A DNA stretch of 64,000 nt from Candidatus Pantoea floridensis (GCF_900215435.1 NZ_OCMY01000001.1:248001-312000); one strand, 5' to 3'; shown: positions 41,182 through 50,970, numbered from the stretch's first letter. Translations and numbers: made by a program. The notes: generated by a model from the sequence alone, not told the origin.

Positions 41182-41823
41182 TTAGTTCTCCTTTTGCAGC
41201 AGCTGTTCGAGCTGCAACTGCAACTTAGCAACCGTTTCTTCCAGCTGCGCCACGCGCGCCACAAGATCGTCATTGTCCAAAACGCTGTCGGCGGTAGCGC
41301 GCTCATCCACCACCTCGCCGCCGAACAGGTGCATATAACGGCTTTCGCGTTTGCCAGGCTCACGCGCTAAACGCACCACCATCGGGCCGTCTTCCCGCGT
41401 GCTCAACTGATTCAGCGTCTGCTCTACTTCGTTCATATCGCTGAACTCATGCAGACGGCCGCTGCGTGTGCGCAGCTCACCTGGCGTCTGGGCGCCGCGC
41501 AGAAACAGCAGCGTCAACACCGCCACTTCCGCACGACTCAGTTGCAGATTACCGAAGGCCGAGTTGCAGAAGCGCTGCTCATACTTACTCACGCGCTGCC
41601 CAAAGCCATTATTAGCCGTCACCAGATGCTTTTTCACCAGCTCATCAAGCTGTGCCTGCACTTCCATTTCGCTGAGGTTAAGCACCGGTTCACGGTTAGA
41701 TTTTTGATTGCAGGCGGTCACGACGCCATTCAGCGAGAGCGGATATTGATCCGGTGTAGTGACCTGCTTCTCCAGCAGGCAACCAATCACGCGCAACGCC
41801 TGCGCGGATAAGGCCATTTTCAT
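41182..41823 (-). CDS. yceH: YceH family protein (DUF480)
   Basis: A 213-residue protein (215 in E. coli) with two winged-helix-like domains, recognised from [33 protein letters not shown] sequence at its start. A C-terminal coiled coil, [20 protein letters not shown], follows. No molecular function is established. It lies between rimJ and yceM with gaps of 15 and 1 bases. Confidence 0.93.
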   Translation of the reverse strand: MKMALSAQALRVIGCLLEKQVTTPDQYPLSLNGVVTACNQKSNREPVLNLSEMEVQAQLDELVKKHLVTANNGFGQRVSKYEQRFCNSAFGNLQLSRAEVAVLTLLFLRGAQTPGELRTRSGRLHEFSDMNEVEQTLNQLSTREDGPMVVRLAREPGKRESRYMHLFGGEVVDERATADSVLDNDDLVARVAQLEETVAKLQLQLEQLLQKEN

Positions 41824-41838
41824 TGGGTTAATCCTTGT

Positions 41839-42435
41839 TTATTGTCCACGGCGATCCGGGGTCCACTCCCGGTAGGTCAGTGCGGTCAACACGTGATCCT
41901 GCCAGCGCCCATCAATTAGCAGGTAATCTTTGGCATAGCCCTCTTTTTCAAATCCCAGCCGCGCCAGCAGATCGCCGCTGCGTTGATTATGCGGCATATA
42001 ATTGGCCATGATGCGATGGATGCGTTGCTGCCGCTGCATATAACGAATGGTGGTGCTGAGCGCTTCATACATCAGGCCCTGGCCCTGCCATTTCTCTCCT
42101 AGCGAATAGCCAAGGTAGCAAGCGTGGAACGAACCGCGCAGCACATTGCTGTAGTTAGCCACGCCACGCACTTCGCGCTCTTCTGGGTCCATCAGCACAA
42201 AATAGTAGGCTGAGCCCTGTTTATGCATGTCGGCGATAAGCCCAAGGCGGGCCTGCCAACCCGAAGGATAGCAATGGCTCTCGTCGCGCACCGGCTCCCA
42301 GGGCTTAAGAAACGCGCGATTTTCAGCGTAATAATCCGCCAATCGCCAGGCATCGCGTTCGTGTACTAAACGGACCACTAAGCGATCGGTAGTGAGGCTC
42401 ACGCGTGGGCCAGCAGAACGATAGCCAAACATCAT
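41839..42435 (-). CDS. rimJ: Ribosomal protein S5 N-acetyltransferase RimJ
   Basis: GNAT acetyltransferase that acetylates the N-terminal Ala of S5. The acetyl-CoA loop region reads [14 protein letters not shown] near residue 112, and [31 protein letters not shown] near the end is strongly conserved. Length 198 compares with 194 in E. coli. It is the first gene of rimJ-yceH-yceM and divergent from mdtH. Confidence 0.95.
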   Translation of the reverse strand: MMFGYRSAGPRVSLTTDRLVVRLVHERDAWRLADYYAENRAFLKPWEPVRDESHCYPSGWQARLGLIADMHKQGSAYYFVLMDPEEREVRGVANYSNVLRGSFHACYLGYSLGEKWQGQGLMYEALSTTIRYMQRQQRIHRIMANYMPHNQRSGDLLARLGFEKEGYAKDYLLIDGRWQDHVLTALTYREWTPDRRGQ

Positions 42436-42632
42436 GACTCCTGAAATCCATAACTTAAGAAAGATGTACGCCAGCGGCGATACTTCTCACTATAACCGTC
42501 GCCCCGCCTGCGGTAAAACCCCGCAACGCGTTCCAGGAGATTCATCCTGATTTAGGATTAATATTTCTGCGGATTCGATGAAAAAATATCATCCTCAGAA
42601 ACCTGTTTTTAACCCTTCAGCAGGCGGAATAT

Positions 42633-42646
42633 AGACCAATTGGTCT
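42633..42646. promoter_or_regulatory. Perfect 14-bp palindrome upstream of mdtH
   Basis: AGACCAATTGGTCT is a perfect inverted repeat, 31 bases before the mdtH start. With its flanks it reads TAGACC-AATT-GGTCTC. This form is typical of TetR-family operators and resembles, from memory, the NemR box TAGACC-N4-GGTCTA. It sits where a repressor would block mdtH transcription or early elongation. Confidence 0.55.
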
Positions 42647-42677
42647 CTTCTCTGCTTCTATTTGCTTAGGAATTAGC

Positions 42678-43880
42678 ATGTCTCGGGTTGCGCGGGCACG
42701 ACGCCTCGGTAAAACATTTCTTTTAGTGGATAACATGTTGGTCGTGATGGGTTTTTTTGTGGTATTTCCCCTCATCTCCATACATTTTGTCGAACAGCTT
42801 GGCTGGGCAGCGCTGATGGTGGGTATTGCGCTCGGCTTACGTCAGTTTGTTCAGCAGGGGTTCGGCATATTCGGCGGAGCCATTGCTGATCGGTTTGGCG
42901 CGCGTCCGCTGATCGTCACGGGCATGTTGATGCGTGCGGCGGGCTTTGCCTGCATGGCACTGGCTCATGAGCCCTGGCTGTTGTGGCTGGCCTGTTTACT
43001 TTCCGGTCTGGGGGGAACGCTCTTCGATCCACCGCGCAGTGCGCTGGTAATGAAGCTAGTGCGTGCGCGTGAACGCGGTCGTTTCTTCTCATTGCTGATG
43101 ATGCAGGACAGCGCCGGCGCGGTACTTGGCGCGTTAATCGGGAGCTGGTTGCTGGCGTGGGATTTCCGTTTAGTCTGCTGGGTTGGCGCGGGCGTGTTTG
43201 TCTGTACCGCCCTGTTTAACGCGATTTGGCTGCCGGCCTGGCGTATTTCGACCGAACGCATCGCAATGCGGGCGGGCATGCAGCGCGTCTGGCAGGACAA
43301 ACGTTTCCGCCTGTATGTTCTTACGCTGACAGGCTATTACATCCTTGCCGTGCAGGTGATGCTGATGCTGCCGGTGATGGTGAATCAGGTCGCGGGTGCG
43401 CCGGCGGCGGTGAAGTGGATGTATGCCATTGAGGCGCTGTTGTCATTGAGCTTACTCTATCCGCTGGCGCGCTGGAGCGAGAAGCGCTTCCGCCTGGAAA
43501 CCCGACTAATGGCGGGTTTATGCCTGATGACCTTCAGCCTGCTACCGGTGGGCTTGACCGATTCATTGCCGTCATTGTTTATGCTGATTGCCCTCTTTTA
43601 TCTCGGCTCGATCATTGCCGAACCGGCACGTGAAACGCTCAGCGCTTCGCTGGCCAGCGCGCGCGCGCGCGGTAGCTATATGGGCTTTAGCCGCCTTGGC
43701 CTCGCCATTGGTGGTCTGATTGGCTACTCCGGCGGCGGCTGGATGTTCGACATGGGACAACAATGGGGATTGCCAGAGCTGCCGTGGATGTTGCTCAGCA
43801 GTATCGGCATGATCACCCTGTTTGCACTTTGGTGGCAATTTCAGCCCCGCCAGGTGGCACCGGCAATTTTCAGCAGTTAG
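42678..43880 (+). CDS. mdtH: Multidrug efflux MFS transporter MdtH
   Basis: Inner-membrane drug:H+ antiporter of the major facilitator superfamily, 400 residues (402 in E. coli). The motif A-like loop [18 protein letters not shown] follows helix 2, and the start [20 protein letters not shown] matches the family. E. coli MdtH gives modest quinolone resistance when overexpressed. It is divergent from rimJ and has an operator-like palindrome at its promoter. Confidence 0.94.
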   Translation: MSRVARARRLGKTFLLVDNMLVVMGFFVVFPLISIHFVEQLGWAALMVGIALGLRQFVQQGFGIFGGAIADRFGARPLIVTGMLMRAAGFACMALAHEPWLLWLACLLSGLGGTLFDPPRSALVMKLVRARERGRFFSLLMMQDSAGAVLGALIGSWLLAWDFRLVCWVGAGVFVCTALFNAIWLPAWRISTERIAMRAGMQRVWQDKRFRLYVLTLTGYYILAVQVMLMLPVMVNQVAGAPAAVKWMYAIEALLSLSLLYPLARWSEKRFRLETRLMAGLCLMTFSLLPVGLTDSLPSLFMLIALFYLGSIIAEPARETLSASLASARARGSYMGFSRLGLAIGGLIGYSGGGWMFDMGQQWGLPELPWMLLSSIGMITLFALWWQFQPRQVAPAIFSS

Positions 43881-43915
43881 TTTGCCCCCGTAACCGATCT
43901 CCTCTATCGCTGCAA

Positions 43916-43937
43916 GAGAAGCGCTACGGCGCTTCTC
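43916..43937 (+). terminator. Hairpin downstream of mdtH
   Basis: GAGAAGCGC-TACG-GCGCTTCTC is a perfect 9-bp stem with a tetraloop 36 bases after the mdtH stop. The tail is only moderately T-rich. E. coli has grxB between mdtH and yceB; it is absent here. Confidence 0.6.
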
Positions 43938-44016
43938 ATCTCTCTCCTGGTGACACGGCTCGCTGAATCAGGCAGGCTAACGCCTGTTTTGCCGTATCGA
44001 TCAGGATGAGGACAAT

Positions 44017-44580
44017 ATGAAAAAGGCGTTTTCCGGGCTGCTGGCCCTCTTTTTGGCCGTGCTTCTCAGTGGCTGTAATCAATTGACGCAATACACCATC
44101 AGCGAACAGGAAGTGAATCAGGCGCTGCAAAAGCGTAATAACTTCGAAAAAGACATTGGCGTTTCCGGATTGGTAAACGCACACATCGTGCTGAGCGATC
44201 TGAGCAGTCAGATTGGCCGTGAAGAGCCCGGTAAAATTACGCTCTCCGGCAAAGCCAATATCAATGTCAGCTCGCTGTTTGGTCCGCAACAGGCAGAAAT
44301 GCAGCTGAAAATGAAGGCGCAGCCGGTGTATAACGCACAAGAAGGCGCAATTTATCTGCATGACATGGAGATTGTTGATGCGCAGGTGCAGCCAGAGAAA
44401 ATGGCGTCGATTATGAAAACGCTCACGCCCTACCTCAATGAGTCTCTAAAGCGCTACTTTAACGAGAAGCCGGCCTATGTGCTGAGCGAAGACCGCAGCA
44501 AAACGGAAGCGCTGGCGAAAAAACTGGCGAAAGGTATTGAAGTCAAACCCGGCGAATTGGTGATTCCGTTTACCCATTGA
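44017..44580 (+). CDS. yceB: YceB lipoprotein (DUF1439)
   Basis: A 187-residue envelope lipoprotein. The signal ends LLSGC with Cys20, followed by the family start NQLTQYTISEQEVNQ. The role is unknown; the fold in the family is a lipid-binding-type super-roll. A terminator lies just after it, so it is probably monocistronic between mdtH and pyrC. Confidence 0.92.
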   Translation: MKKAFSGLLALFLAVLLSGCNQLTQYTISEQEVNQALQKRNNFEKDIGVSGLVNAHIVLSDLSSQIGREEPGKITLSGKANINVSSLFGPQQAEMQLKMKAQPVYNAQEGAIYLHDMEIVDAQVQPEKMASIMKTLTPYLNESLKRYFNEKPAYVLSEDRSKTEALAKKLAKGIEVKPGELVIPFTH

Positions 44581-44587
44581 GTCGCAC

Positions 44588-44612
44588 AACCGCACCTTAG
44601 GGTGCGGTTTTT
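44588..44612 (+). terminator. Terminator of yceB
   Basis: AACCGCACC-TTAG-GGTGCGGTT followed by TTTG makes an intrinsic terminator eight bases past the yceB stop. Confidence 0.85.
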
Positions 44613-44632
44613 GTTTGTCACAATAAAATCCC

Positions 44633-44648
44633 GTGCAAACGGTTGCCT
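44633..44648. promoter_or_regulatory. PurR box at the pyrC promoter
   Basis: GTGCAAACGGTTGCCT matches 12 of 16 positions of the PurR consensus ACGCAAACGTTTGCGT, including the central CAAACG. It overlaps the expected -35 region of pyrC, the usual place for PurR repression of this gene in E. coli. Confidence 0.7.
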
Positions 44649-44655
44649 ACATCCT

Positions 44656-44708
44656 TATGATTACTCCCCGGCCTAAACGCGCCTCTTCGTTTTCTTCTCT
44701 GCCGGAGT
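44656..44708 (+). promoter_or_regulatory. pyrC promoter and CTP-sensing leader hairpin
   Basis: The -10 element TATGAT is at 44656-44661 and transcription should start in the run CCCCGG at 44666-44671. CCGGC (44668-44672) is complementary to GCCGG (44701-44705), which covers the Shine-Dalgarno GGAG of pyrC. In E. coli and Salmonella, pyrC RNA starting at C (high CTP) folds such a hairpin and hides the ribosome site, whereas starts at G (low CTP) do not. The sequence shows all the parts; the regulation is inferred. Confidence 0.75.
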
Positions 44709-44714
44709 CTTTGA

Positions 44715-45761
44715 ATGACAGCCCAACCTCAGCAAATTACCCTTCGCCGTCCTGACGATTGGCACATCCATCTGCGCGATGGCGCGATGCTTAACGCCGT
44801 GCTGCCTTATACCAGCGCGGTGAATGGTCGAGCTATCGTTATGCCAAATCTGGTTCCACCGGTCATTAGCGTGGCGGCGGCCGTTGCCTATCGCGAACGT
44901 ATTCTGGCGGCGCTACCTGCTGAGCACGCATTTACTCCGCTAATGACCTGCTATCTTACAGATTCGCTCGATCCTGATGAGATTGAACGCGGTTTCCATG
45001 ACGGCACCTTTACCGCCGCCAAACTCTATCCTGCGCACGCCACCACCAACTCGAGTCATGGTGTGACGAACATCGCCTCCATTGCCAACGTGCTGGATCG
45101 CATGCAGAAAATTGGCATGCCGATGTTGGTACACGGGGAAGTGACCGATGCGCATATCGATATTTTTGACCGCGAAGCCCGCTTTATCGAAACCGTGCTT
45201 GAGCCGCTGCGTCAACAGTTTCCTGCCCTGAAAGTCGTGATGGAACATATCACCACGCAAGAAGCGGCAGAGTATCTGGCCGCAGGCAACGATTTGCTGG
45301 GCGCCACCATTACTCCACAGCATCTGATGTTTAACCGTAATCACATGCTGGTAGGCGGCGTCCGCCCGCATCTTTATTGCCTGCCGATTCTCAAGCGCAA
45401 TATTCATCAGGAGGCGCTACGCAAGCTGGTTGCGAGCGGCAATCGCCGCGTATTCCTCGGTACCGATACCGCGCCTCATCTGCGTCATCTGAAAGAGGCG
45501 AGCTGTGGTTGTGCCGGCGTATTTAATGCGCCAACCTCACTGCCTGCGTACGCCACGGTATTTGAGGAGCTGAACGCGCTGGAGCATTTCGAAGCCTTCT
45601 GTTCTGAAAACGGTGCGAATTTCTATGGTCTGCCCCTGAACGAAGGGACAATAACGCTGGTACGCGAATCGTGGCAAGTTGAGGAAAGTATCGCGCTGGC
45701 GAATGACACGCTGGTGCCCTTCCTTGCGGGCGAGACACTGCACTGGCGCATCAAACAATAA
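44715..45761 (+). CDS. pyrC: Dihydroorotase PyrC
   Basis: Zinc enzyme that closes N-carbamoyl-aspartate to dihydroorotate in pyrimidine synthesis. The metal-binding [10 protein letters not shown] is at residues 14-23, the carboxylated Lys region [15 protein letters not shown] near 100, and further His in MEHITT and the active Asp in LGTDTAPH. Length 348 equals E. coli. GGAGT lies 6 bases upstream and is the target of the leader hairpin. Confidence 0.97.
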   Translation: MTAQPQQITLRRPDDWHIHLRDGAMLNAVLPYTSAVNGRAIVMPNLVPPVISVAAAVAYRERILAALPAEHAFTPLMTCYLTDSLDPDEIERGFHDGTFTAAKLYPAHATTNSSHGVTNIASIANVLDRMQKIGMPMLVHGEVTDAHIDIFDREARFIETVLEPLRQQFPALKVVMEHITTQEAAEYLAAGNDLLGATITPQHLMFNRNHMLVGGVRPHLYCLPILKRNIHQEALRKLVASGNRRVFLGTDTAPHLRHLKEASCGCAGVFNAPTSLPAYATVFEELNALEHFEAFCSENGANFYGLPLNEGTITLVRESWQVEESIALANDTLVPFLAGETLHWRIKQ

Positions 45762-45790
45762 GTAACCGGTACTTGCCTTTGGAATAAATA

Positions 45791-45810
45791 TACTGTACAA
45801 ATAAACAGTA
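45791..45810. promoter_or_regulatory. LexA box of dinI
   Basis: TACTGTACAAATAAACAGTA keeps every defining base of the SOS box, TACTG-N10-CAGTA. It is 20 bases upstream of the dinI start, as expected for a tightly LexA-repressed gene. Confidence 0.95.
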
Positions 45811-45829
45811 TATTATTCCGGAGGCTTCT

Positions 45830-46075
45830 ATGCGTGTTGAAATTACCGTAGCAAAAACTCAGCCCCTTCCTGCGGGTGCCTTGGATGCGCTCAGCATCGA
45901 GCTTGTACGCCGCATTACTCAAGACTTTCCTGATGACGATCACCACGTCAAAGTCCGCTACGCGGGCGGCAATCAGCTCACCGTTTTTGGTGGCTGCAAA
46001 GCGTCACGCGATCGCATCACCGATATTCTACAAGAAACCTGGGAAAGCGCTGACGACTGGTTTAATAACGATTAA
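45830..46075 (+). CDS. dinI: DNA damage-inducible protein DinI
   Basis: An 81-residue acidic protein, same length as in E. coli, that binds RecA filaments and tunes LexA and UmuD cleavage. MRVEITVAKTQPLPAGALDAL opens the domain and the C-terminal acidic helix reads DILQETWESADDWF. GGAGG precedes the ATG and a LexA box covers the promoter. Confidence 0.96.
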   Translation: MRVEITVAKTQPLPAGALDALSIELVRRITQDFPDDDHHVKVRYAGGNQLTVFGGCKASRDRITDILQETWESADDWFNND

Positions 46076-46094
46076 CAGCCACTGTGCCGTTTTT

Positions 46095-46121
46095 GCCGGG
46101 TTTCGCTATCCGGCTTTTTTG
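46095..46121 (+). terminator. Terminator of dinI
   Basis: GCCGG, ten loop bases and CCGGC are followed by TTTTTTG, 20 bases after the dinI stop. Confidence 0.8.
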
Positions 46122-46156
46122 TTTTTATTTCCCCCTCGCCAGAAAAACTTCCTGCA

Positions 46157-46167
46157 TCTAGACTCAT
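46157..46167 (+). promoter_or_regulatory. Possible sigma-S-type -10 element
   Basis: TCTAGACTCAT resembles the sigma-S extended -10 KCTAYACTTAA and lies 52 bases upstream of the small gene at 46219. A closely similar element lies before the GH1-like gene at 60822. No -35 is evident, which is common for such promoters. Confidence 0.35.
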
Positions 46168-46218
46168 GCTAAGCAATCCCCTATTCTTGCCTCGTCATGC
46201 TTACAGGAGGTGTTTTAC

Positions 46219-46488
46219 ATGACTACTGAAAAACCAGAAGAGGCAATGACCTTTGGTGAATTGCTGGCATTCATTGCCGAGCAACAGCGCCGTTTAACGG
46301 TATTAGAAAATGCCTTTGCCAGCTTAACGTTTTGTCTTGACGATCGCGCTAATCAGCTGCTGGTACATAATCTGACGCTTGAAGCGCAAAACCAGAACCA
46401 TGACGCACAGTTACAGCAGCATTTTACCCGGCTGGCCGAAGAGATTCAGAAACGCCATGGCCTGATTCCTGCAGCGCCTGCTGAATAG
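46219..46488 (+). CDS. Small helical protein of unknown function
   Basis: An 89-residue protein that I do not recognise. It has no signal peptide or membrane helix. Residues 10-85 look almost wholly helical, with Leu-rich heptads (AFIAEQQRRLTVLENAFASL) followed by a Gln/Asn/His-rich helix, suggesting a coiled-coil dimer or a partner-binding protein. AGGAGG lies 8 bases before the ATG at 46219; a GTG three codons earlier overlaps that site and is less likely. It is a single gene between dinI and bssS with its own terminators on both sides. Helical anti-adapter or YecF-like proteins are loose analogues only. Confidence 0.75.
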   Translation: MTTEKPEEAMTFGELLAFIAEQQRRLTVLENAFASLTFCLDDRANQLLVHNLTLEAQNQNHDAQLQQHFTRLAEEIQKRHGLIPAAPAE

Positions 46489-46568
46489 AGTTGCCGTGCT
46501 TTTCGGGCTAAAGTTTTAGCGCATAAACGTCGATAACATCTTTGACGCCCCACCCGTAGATTTCCCAT

Positions 46569-46594
46569 AAAATGCCCTCTTCTGCGGGCATTTT
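46569..46594 (+). terminator. Terminator after the small helical protein
   Basis: AAAATGCCC, eight loop bases and GGGCATTTT, followed by ATTATT, form an A/T-flanked hairpin 80 bases after the stop at 46488. Confidence 0.7.
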
Positions 46595-46768
46595 ATTATT
46601 CGTTAAAATTCGCTTTTTAAATGCGTTTATTTTTGCTGTGTTTAAGTTCGCCATATCTTTTAACTATTGAAGACGCTAATTCATGTTATAATTGTTTCGC
46701 TAGTGCACGATACAAGCCGCATTGAACCTCAAGAAGCACTTCGTTTAACGAGTAATACGGAGGTTATA

Positions 46769-47023
46769 ATGGACAGAAATAAAGACGTCATTCAGACTCA
46801 TCCGTTGGTAGGATGGGACATCAGCACCGTAGACAGCTATGACGCCATGATGATTCGCCTGCACTCGCTCTCCTCGCAGGGTCAGAAAGAAGAAGAAGCT
46901 GACGTGGGCCCGACCTACTGGCTGACAACCGATGTGGCCAGACAGTTTATCTCCATACTCGAAGCTGGCATTGCAAAGATAGAATCCACAGAGCAATACC
47001 TACGCGACAATCAGAAGCACTAA
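46769..47023 (+). CDS. bssS: Biofilm regulator BssS
   Basis: An 84-residue protein, exactly the length of E. coli BssS, which affects biofilm formation and indole/AI-2-related expression. The segments VIQTHPLVGWDISTVDSYDA and YWLTTDVARQFISILEAGIA are near identical to E. coli. I chose the ATG at 46769 because GGAGGT is just upstream; the reading frame stays open 34 codons earlier without family similarity. Confidence 0.94.
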   Translation: MDRNKDVIQTHPLVGWDISTVDSYDAMMIRLHSLSSQGQKEEEADVGPTYWLTTDVARQFISILEAGIAKIESTEQYLRDNQKH

Positions 47024-47040
47024 TTTATACTATCGCGTGA

Positions 47041-47067
47041 AAGGGCACCCAACAGGGTGCCTTTTTC
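47041..47067 (+). terminator. Terminator of bssS
   Basis: GGCACCC-AACA-GGGTGCC followed by TTTTT is an intrinsic terminator 18 bases after bssS. Confidence 0.9.
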
Positions 47068-47129
47068 ATGGCCGTTATCTTTTGATATGCTGTTGAAAAA
47101 TTTCGCCCTTTGCCTGGAGTGATGTCGTT

Positions 47130-48245
47130 ATGGTTTATGATCTGATTGTAGTGGGAAGCGGTTCGGTCGGTGCTGCCGCCGGTTTTTACGCGACTCAAGC
47201 GGGCTTATCCGTGCTAATGATTGATAGCGCCCACCCACCGCATAATCAGGGCACACACCACGGCGAAACACGTCTAATTCGTCATGCTTACGGCGAAGGT
47301 GAGCGTTACGTGCCGCTGGTACTGCGCGCCCAAACATTATGGGATGAGTTGGAACGACAGAGCGGTGAACGCATTATGCATCGCAGCGGCATCCTGAATT
47401 TAGCGCCCCACACCTCCTCCTTTATTCAGAATGTGATACAAAGCGCGAAAACCTGGCAGCTGACTGTCGAGATCCTGCAGGCAGAGGAAGTGCGCGCGCG
47501 CTGGCCGCAATTTACGGTGCCCGACGGCTACCTCGGCGTATTCGAGCCTCACTCCGGTTTTCTCAAATGCGAGCAAGCGGTACGCAGTTGGGTGCAGCTG
47601 GCAGAACAGGCGGGCTGTGCGCAACTGTTTAACTGTCCGGTCACTCATATCGATCGCGATGGCGATCTGCAGCAGGTCACCACCAGCGATGGGATTTTCC
47701 GCGCACGCAAATTACTGATCAGTGCGGGTACTTGGGTGAGTCATTTAGTGGCCGACTTACCCGTGGCGCCGGTACGCAAAGTATTTGCCTGGTATCAGGC
47801 CGATGGTCGCTACAGCGAGAACAACCAGTTCCCGGGTTTTACGGTTGAGATGAGTGATGGCAGCCACTTCTATGGCTTCCCCGCCGATAACAATGCACTA
47901 AAAGTGGGACGTCACGACGGCGGCCAGTTGATGCAAACGCCTGAAGATCGTAAGCCCTTTGGCAGCATCGCGGTGGATGGTAATGAATCCTTTACCTTCC
48001 TGCGCAAGTTTTTACCGGGCGTGGGCGTCTGTTTGCATGGCGAAGCGTGTAGCTATGACAATACGCCGGATGAAGATTTCATTATTGATACACTGCCGGG
48101 TGAACCAAATCGTCTTATCATCACCGGCTTAAGTGGACATGGTTTCAAATTTGCCAGCGTGCTCGGTGAACTCGCCAGTGAGTTTGCCCAGGAAAAACCC
48201 TTCTCTTTCGATATCAAGCCCTTCTCACTTGACCGTTTTAATTAA
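47130..48245 (+). CDS. solA: N-methyl-L-tryptophan oxidase SolA
   Basis: FAD enzyme of the monomeric sarcosine oxidase family that demethylates N-methyl amino acids. The N-terminal FAD motif [20 protein letters not shown] is at residues 6-25. The Cys in [14 protein letters not shown] near residue 308 is where FAD is covalently attached in the family. Length 371 compares with 372 in E. coli. Confidence 0.94.
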   Translation: MVYDLIVVGSGSVGAAAGFYATQAGLSVLMIDSAHPPHNQGTHHGETRLIRHAYGEGERYVPLVLRAQTLWDELERQSGERIMHRSGILNLAPHTSSFIQNVIQSAKTWQLTVEILQAEEVRARWPQFTVPDGYLGVFEPHSGFLKCEQAVRSWVQLAEQAGCAQLFNCPVTHIDRDGDLQQVTTSDGIFRARKLLISAGTWVSHLVADLPVAPVRKVFAWYQADGRYSENNQFPGFTVEMSDGSHFYGFPADNNALKVGRHDGGQLMQTPEDRKPFGSIAVDGNESFTFLRKFLPGVGVCLHGEACSYDNTPDEDFIIDTLPGEPNRLIITGLSGHGFKFASVLGELASEFAQEKPFSFDIKPFSLDRFN

Positions 48246-48530
48246 TGCCATCGAGCCAACGCGGACATTGCGTTGGCTCTCTTGAAGGAAACTGACATTA
48301 CCTTACGCGCATTGACCTTTTGTGCCGCATAAGAACACGTATTCGTGCATGACTTAACCGCTACTCTAACATTATGTTCTCGCCCTTCAATTATCCTGAT
48401 TAACTTCTCAATATTCCCTCATATAATCCGAATATTATTTTCAATATTATAGAAAAGTAAGGGTAATTGATTTTACATTTCAAAATGTAGATGCTCATTA
48501 CCACTTATTTCATCCTGCTGGATAATTATT
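48246..48530 (+). other. solA-yceJ intergenic region
   Basis: A hairpin GAGCCAACGC/GCGTTGGCTC at 48253-48279 followed by TCTT probably terminates solA. The rest is AT-rich and includes AATATT-ATTTTC-AATATT at about 48429-48446, a likely promoter region for yceJ-yceI. I see no gene; E. coli has the tiny yceO near here but I find no counterpart. Confidence 0.5.
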
Positions 48531-49103
48531 ATGTGGCGCAATTCCACACAGCATTTCGGTATGGTTTCGATTTTATTGCACTGGCTAATGGCGCTGGCTA
48601 TCTACGGCATGTTTGCGCTGGGCCTGTGGATGGTCGGATTAGGCTATTACGACAGCTGGTATCACGATGCACCAGAAATACACAAGGGCATCGGCCTTCT
48701 GCTGTTTGCTGCGCTACTCGCGCGCATCGGCTGGCGTTTTCTTTCGCCACCTCCTAAGCCGCTGCAGAGTGACTCCCTCTCAGTTCGTCGCGCCGCACGC
48801 GTTGCACATGGCTTGTTGTACGGATTGCTGCTGGTGATGCTGTTGAGTGGTTACCTCATCTCTACCGCAGAGGGTAAACCCATCTCCGTATTCGGCTGGT
48901 TCGATGTGCCCGCCCTCTTCAGCGGTGCCGCTCAGCAGGCCGACCTTGCCGGCGATATTCATCTTTGGATGGCCTGGAGCCTGATTTTACTTTCAGCACT
49001 ACATGCGTTGGCAGCCTTAAAACACCATTTCATCGACCGTGATGTGACATTGAAAAGGATGTTGAGTTACCGCATCCCGTTAACCTCTGAAAAGGAAAAG
49101 TAG
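48531..49103 (+). CDS. yceJ: Cytochrome b561 family protein YceJ
   Basis: A 190-residue inner-membrane cytochrome b561-type protein with four hydrophobic helices. Heme-ligand His are expected in [31 protein letters not shown] and [12 protein letters not shown]. The family transfers electrons across the membrane. It ends one base before yceI starts, so the two are an operon, as in E. coli. Confidence 0.93.
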   Translation: MWRNSTQHFGMVSILLHWLMALAIYGMFALGLWMVGLGYYDSWYHDAPEIHKGIGLLLFAALLARIGWRFLSPPPKPLQSDSLSVRRAARVAHGLLYGLLLVMLLSGYLISTAEGKPISVFGWFDVPALFSGAAQQADLAGDIHLWMAWSLILLSALHALAALKHHFIDRDVTLKRMLSYRIPLTSEKEK

Positions 49104-49104
49104 C

Positions 49105-49680
49105 ATGTTAAAAAAGACATTATTTGCAGTAGCGGCGGCGGGATTACTAAGCGTCAGCCTGACGGCCAGCGCTGCGGACTACAAGTTTGATAAGGAAGGC
49201 CAGCATGCATTTGTCCAGTTCCGTATTCAGCATTTGGGTTACAGCTGGTTATATGGCACTTTCAAAGACTTTGACGGCAGCTTCACCTTTGATGAAGCCA
49301 ATCCGTCGGCGGACAAGGTCAACGTTACGATTAATACCAATAGTCTCGATACCAATCATGCGGAACGCGATAAGCACCTGCGCAGCGCGGATTTCCTCAA
49401 TACCGGCAAGTTCCCGCAGGCCACCTTTACTTCCACCAGCGTGAAGAAAGAGGGCAAAGAATACAAAGTTACCGGCGACCTGACGCTTAATGGCGTCACT
49501 AAACCGGTGACTTTGGAGGCAAAACTGATTGGTGAAGGCAAAGATCCGTGGGGCGGCTATCGCGCAGGATTTGAAGCCAGCGGGGAGATTGTGCTGAAAG
49601 AGTTTAACATCAGCAAAGATCTTGGCCCGGCAGCGCAGAAAGCGGAATTGATTATTTCAGTTGAAGGCGTGCGCCAGTAA
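49105..49680 (+). CDS. yceI: YceI family periplasmic protein
   Basis: A 191-residue lipocalin-like periplasmic protein, same length as E. coli YceI. The Sec signal peptide covers about 23 residues, ending [10 protein letters not shown]. The family binds polyisoprenoid lipids, and pairing with a cytochrome b561 suggests an isoprenoid quinone-like partner; that link is an inference. Confidence 0.94.
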   Translation: MLKKTLFAVAAAGLLSVSLTASAADYKFDKEGQHAFVQFRIQHLGYSWLYGTFKDFDGSFTFDEANPSADKVNVTINTNSLDTNHAERDKHLRSADFLNTGKFPQATFTSTSVKKEGKEYKVTGDLTLNGVTKPVTLEAKLIGEGKDPWGGYRAGFEASGEIVLKEFNISKDLGPAAQKAELIISVEGVRQ

Positions 49681-49684
49681 GAAA

Positions 49685-49709
49685 TGCAGCCTGAATCCTT
49701 CAGGCTGCA
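49685..49709. terminator. Hairpin between convergent yceI and trhO
   Basis: TGCAGCCTGAA-TCC-TTCAGGCTGCA is a perfect 11-bp stem in the 35-base gap between two convergent genes, positioned to end both transcripts. The plus-strand T-run (TTACTTTTT) begins only several bases later. Confidence 0.75.
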
Positions 49710-49715
49710 GTCAGA

Positions 49716-50771
49716 TTACTTTTTATCGGGTGCCGGAATCGCCATTGTCATGTTCAGCAAACCACGCGATTTGTTGAACACTTTGTTACCGTTCTCGCGA
49801 CCCGCACGGCGTGCGCGCTGCTCTTCAGGCGAAAGCATTGACTCTTCCATGCAGATTGGACTGCAGCAGTTTTTATACTTTTCCGCGCAGCTTGGGCACT
49901 GGATAAACAGCAGATGGCAGCCATCATTCACGCAGTTGGTGTGGCTGTCGCAAGGCGCACCGCACTGGTGGCAGCTGGAAAGAATATCGTCAGAGATCCT
50001 TTCGCCCATGCGCTCATCGAAGACAAAATTTTTGCCCTTGAAGCGCACCGGTAAACCCTGCTCACGCGCGCGGCGCGTGTACTCAATAATGCCGCCTTCA
50101 ATATGATAAACATCATTGAAGCCGTTATGTTTCATCCAGGCGCTGGCCTTTTCGCAACGAATGCCGCCGGTGCAATACATGACGATCTTCTTATCTTTGC
50201 GATCCTGCAACATATCCACCGCCATCGGCAGCTGATCGCGGAAGGTATCCGCCGGGACTTCCATGGCGTTATCGAAGCGGCCCACTTCATATTCGTAGTG
50301 GTTACGCATATCCACAAATAGCGCATCTGGATCATCAAGCATCGCATTGACGTCAGCCGCTTTCAGGTAAGCACCGACATCGCTGGCATCAAAACTGGCG
50401 TCTTCAATGCCGTCCGCAACGATGCGCTCACGTACTTTCAAACGCAGTACCCAAAAGGATTTGCCATCATCATCCAACGCAATATTCATGCGCAGATTAT
50501 TCAGCGCTGCGTCGAAAGCATACAACGTCGCCTTCATTTGTTCATAACGGCTGGCGGGCACGCTAATCTGTGCGTTGATGCCTTCGTGCGCCACGTAGAC
50601 GCGACCAAACACCTTGAGTTTGGTTAACTCAACGTAAAGAGCATCACGGAACGCTTTGGGGTCGGCAATCTGGAAATATTTATAAAAAGAGACTGTGGTA
50701 CGTGGTTCGGTTTCCGCCAACATACGTTCCTTCAGCTCTTTATTGGAAACAAGGTTATGTAACACTGGCAT
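49716..50771 (-). CDS. trhO: tRNA uridine(34) hydroxylase TrhO
   Basis: Rhodanese-domain enzyme (YceA) that makes 5-hydroxyuridine at the tRNA wobble position. The N-terminal acylphosphatase-like domain has [17 protein letters not shown], and the rhodanese active-site loop is [14 protein letters not shown] Cys-rich C-terminal region carries [14 protein letters not shown] and [13 protein letters not shown]. Length 351 compares with 350 in E. coli. Confidence 0.95.
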   Translation of the reverse strand: MPVLHNLVSNKELKERMLAETEPRTTVSFYKYFQIADPKAFRDALYVELTKLKVFGRVYVAHEGINAQISVPASRYEQMKATLYAFDAALNNLRMNIALDDDGKSFWVLRLKVRERIVADGIEDASFDASDVGAYLKAADVNAMLDDPDALFVDMRNHYEYEVGRFDNAMEVPADTFRDQLPMAVDMLQDRKDKKIVMYCTGGIRCEKASAWMKHNGFNDVYHIEGGIIEYTRRAREQGLPVRFKGKNFVFDERMGERISDDILSSCHQCGAPCDSHTNCVNDGCHLLFIQCPSCAEKYKNCCSPICMEESMLSPEEQRARRAGRENGNKVFNKSRGLLNMTMAIPAPDKK

Positions 50772-50970
50772 GGTGTTCGTCCTGTTAGCAATCAGAGAAA
50801 TTTAGCGCGCGTATCATACCCGAATTCAGCATGATTCGAAACGTTGGCGAGAAAAGCCTGACGGCGTGCAAAATGCACGCTTTTATGCGCTGCAATTGCA
50901 TTTTCGTGCGTATACCTGCTGTCGGATTTGGATCCGCCATCTATGCTTGATTTCAGCCAGGAGGAAAAAA

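Noticed and set aside
45523..45946. Minus-strand frames across the pyrC 3' end and dinI promoter
   Set aside because: Shadows of pyrC codons; they run through the LexA box and have no start signals.
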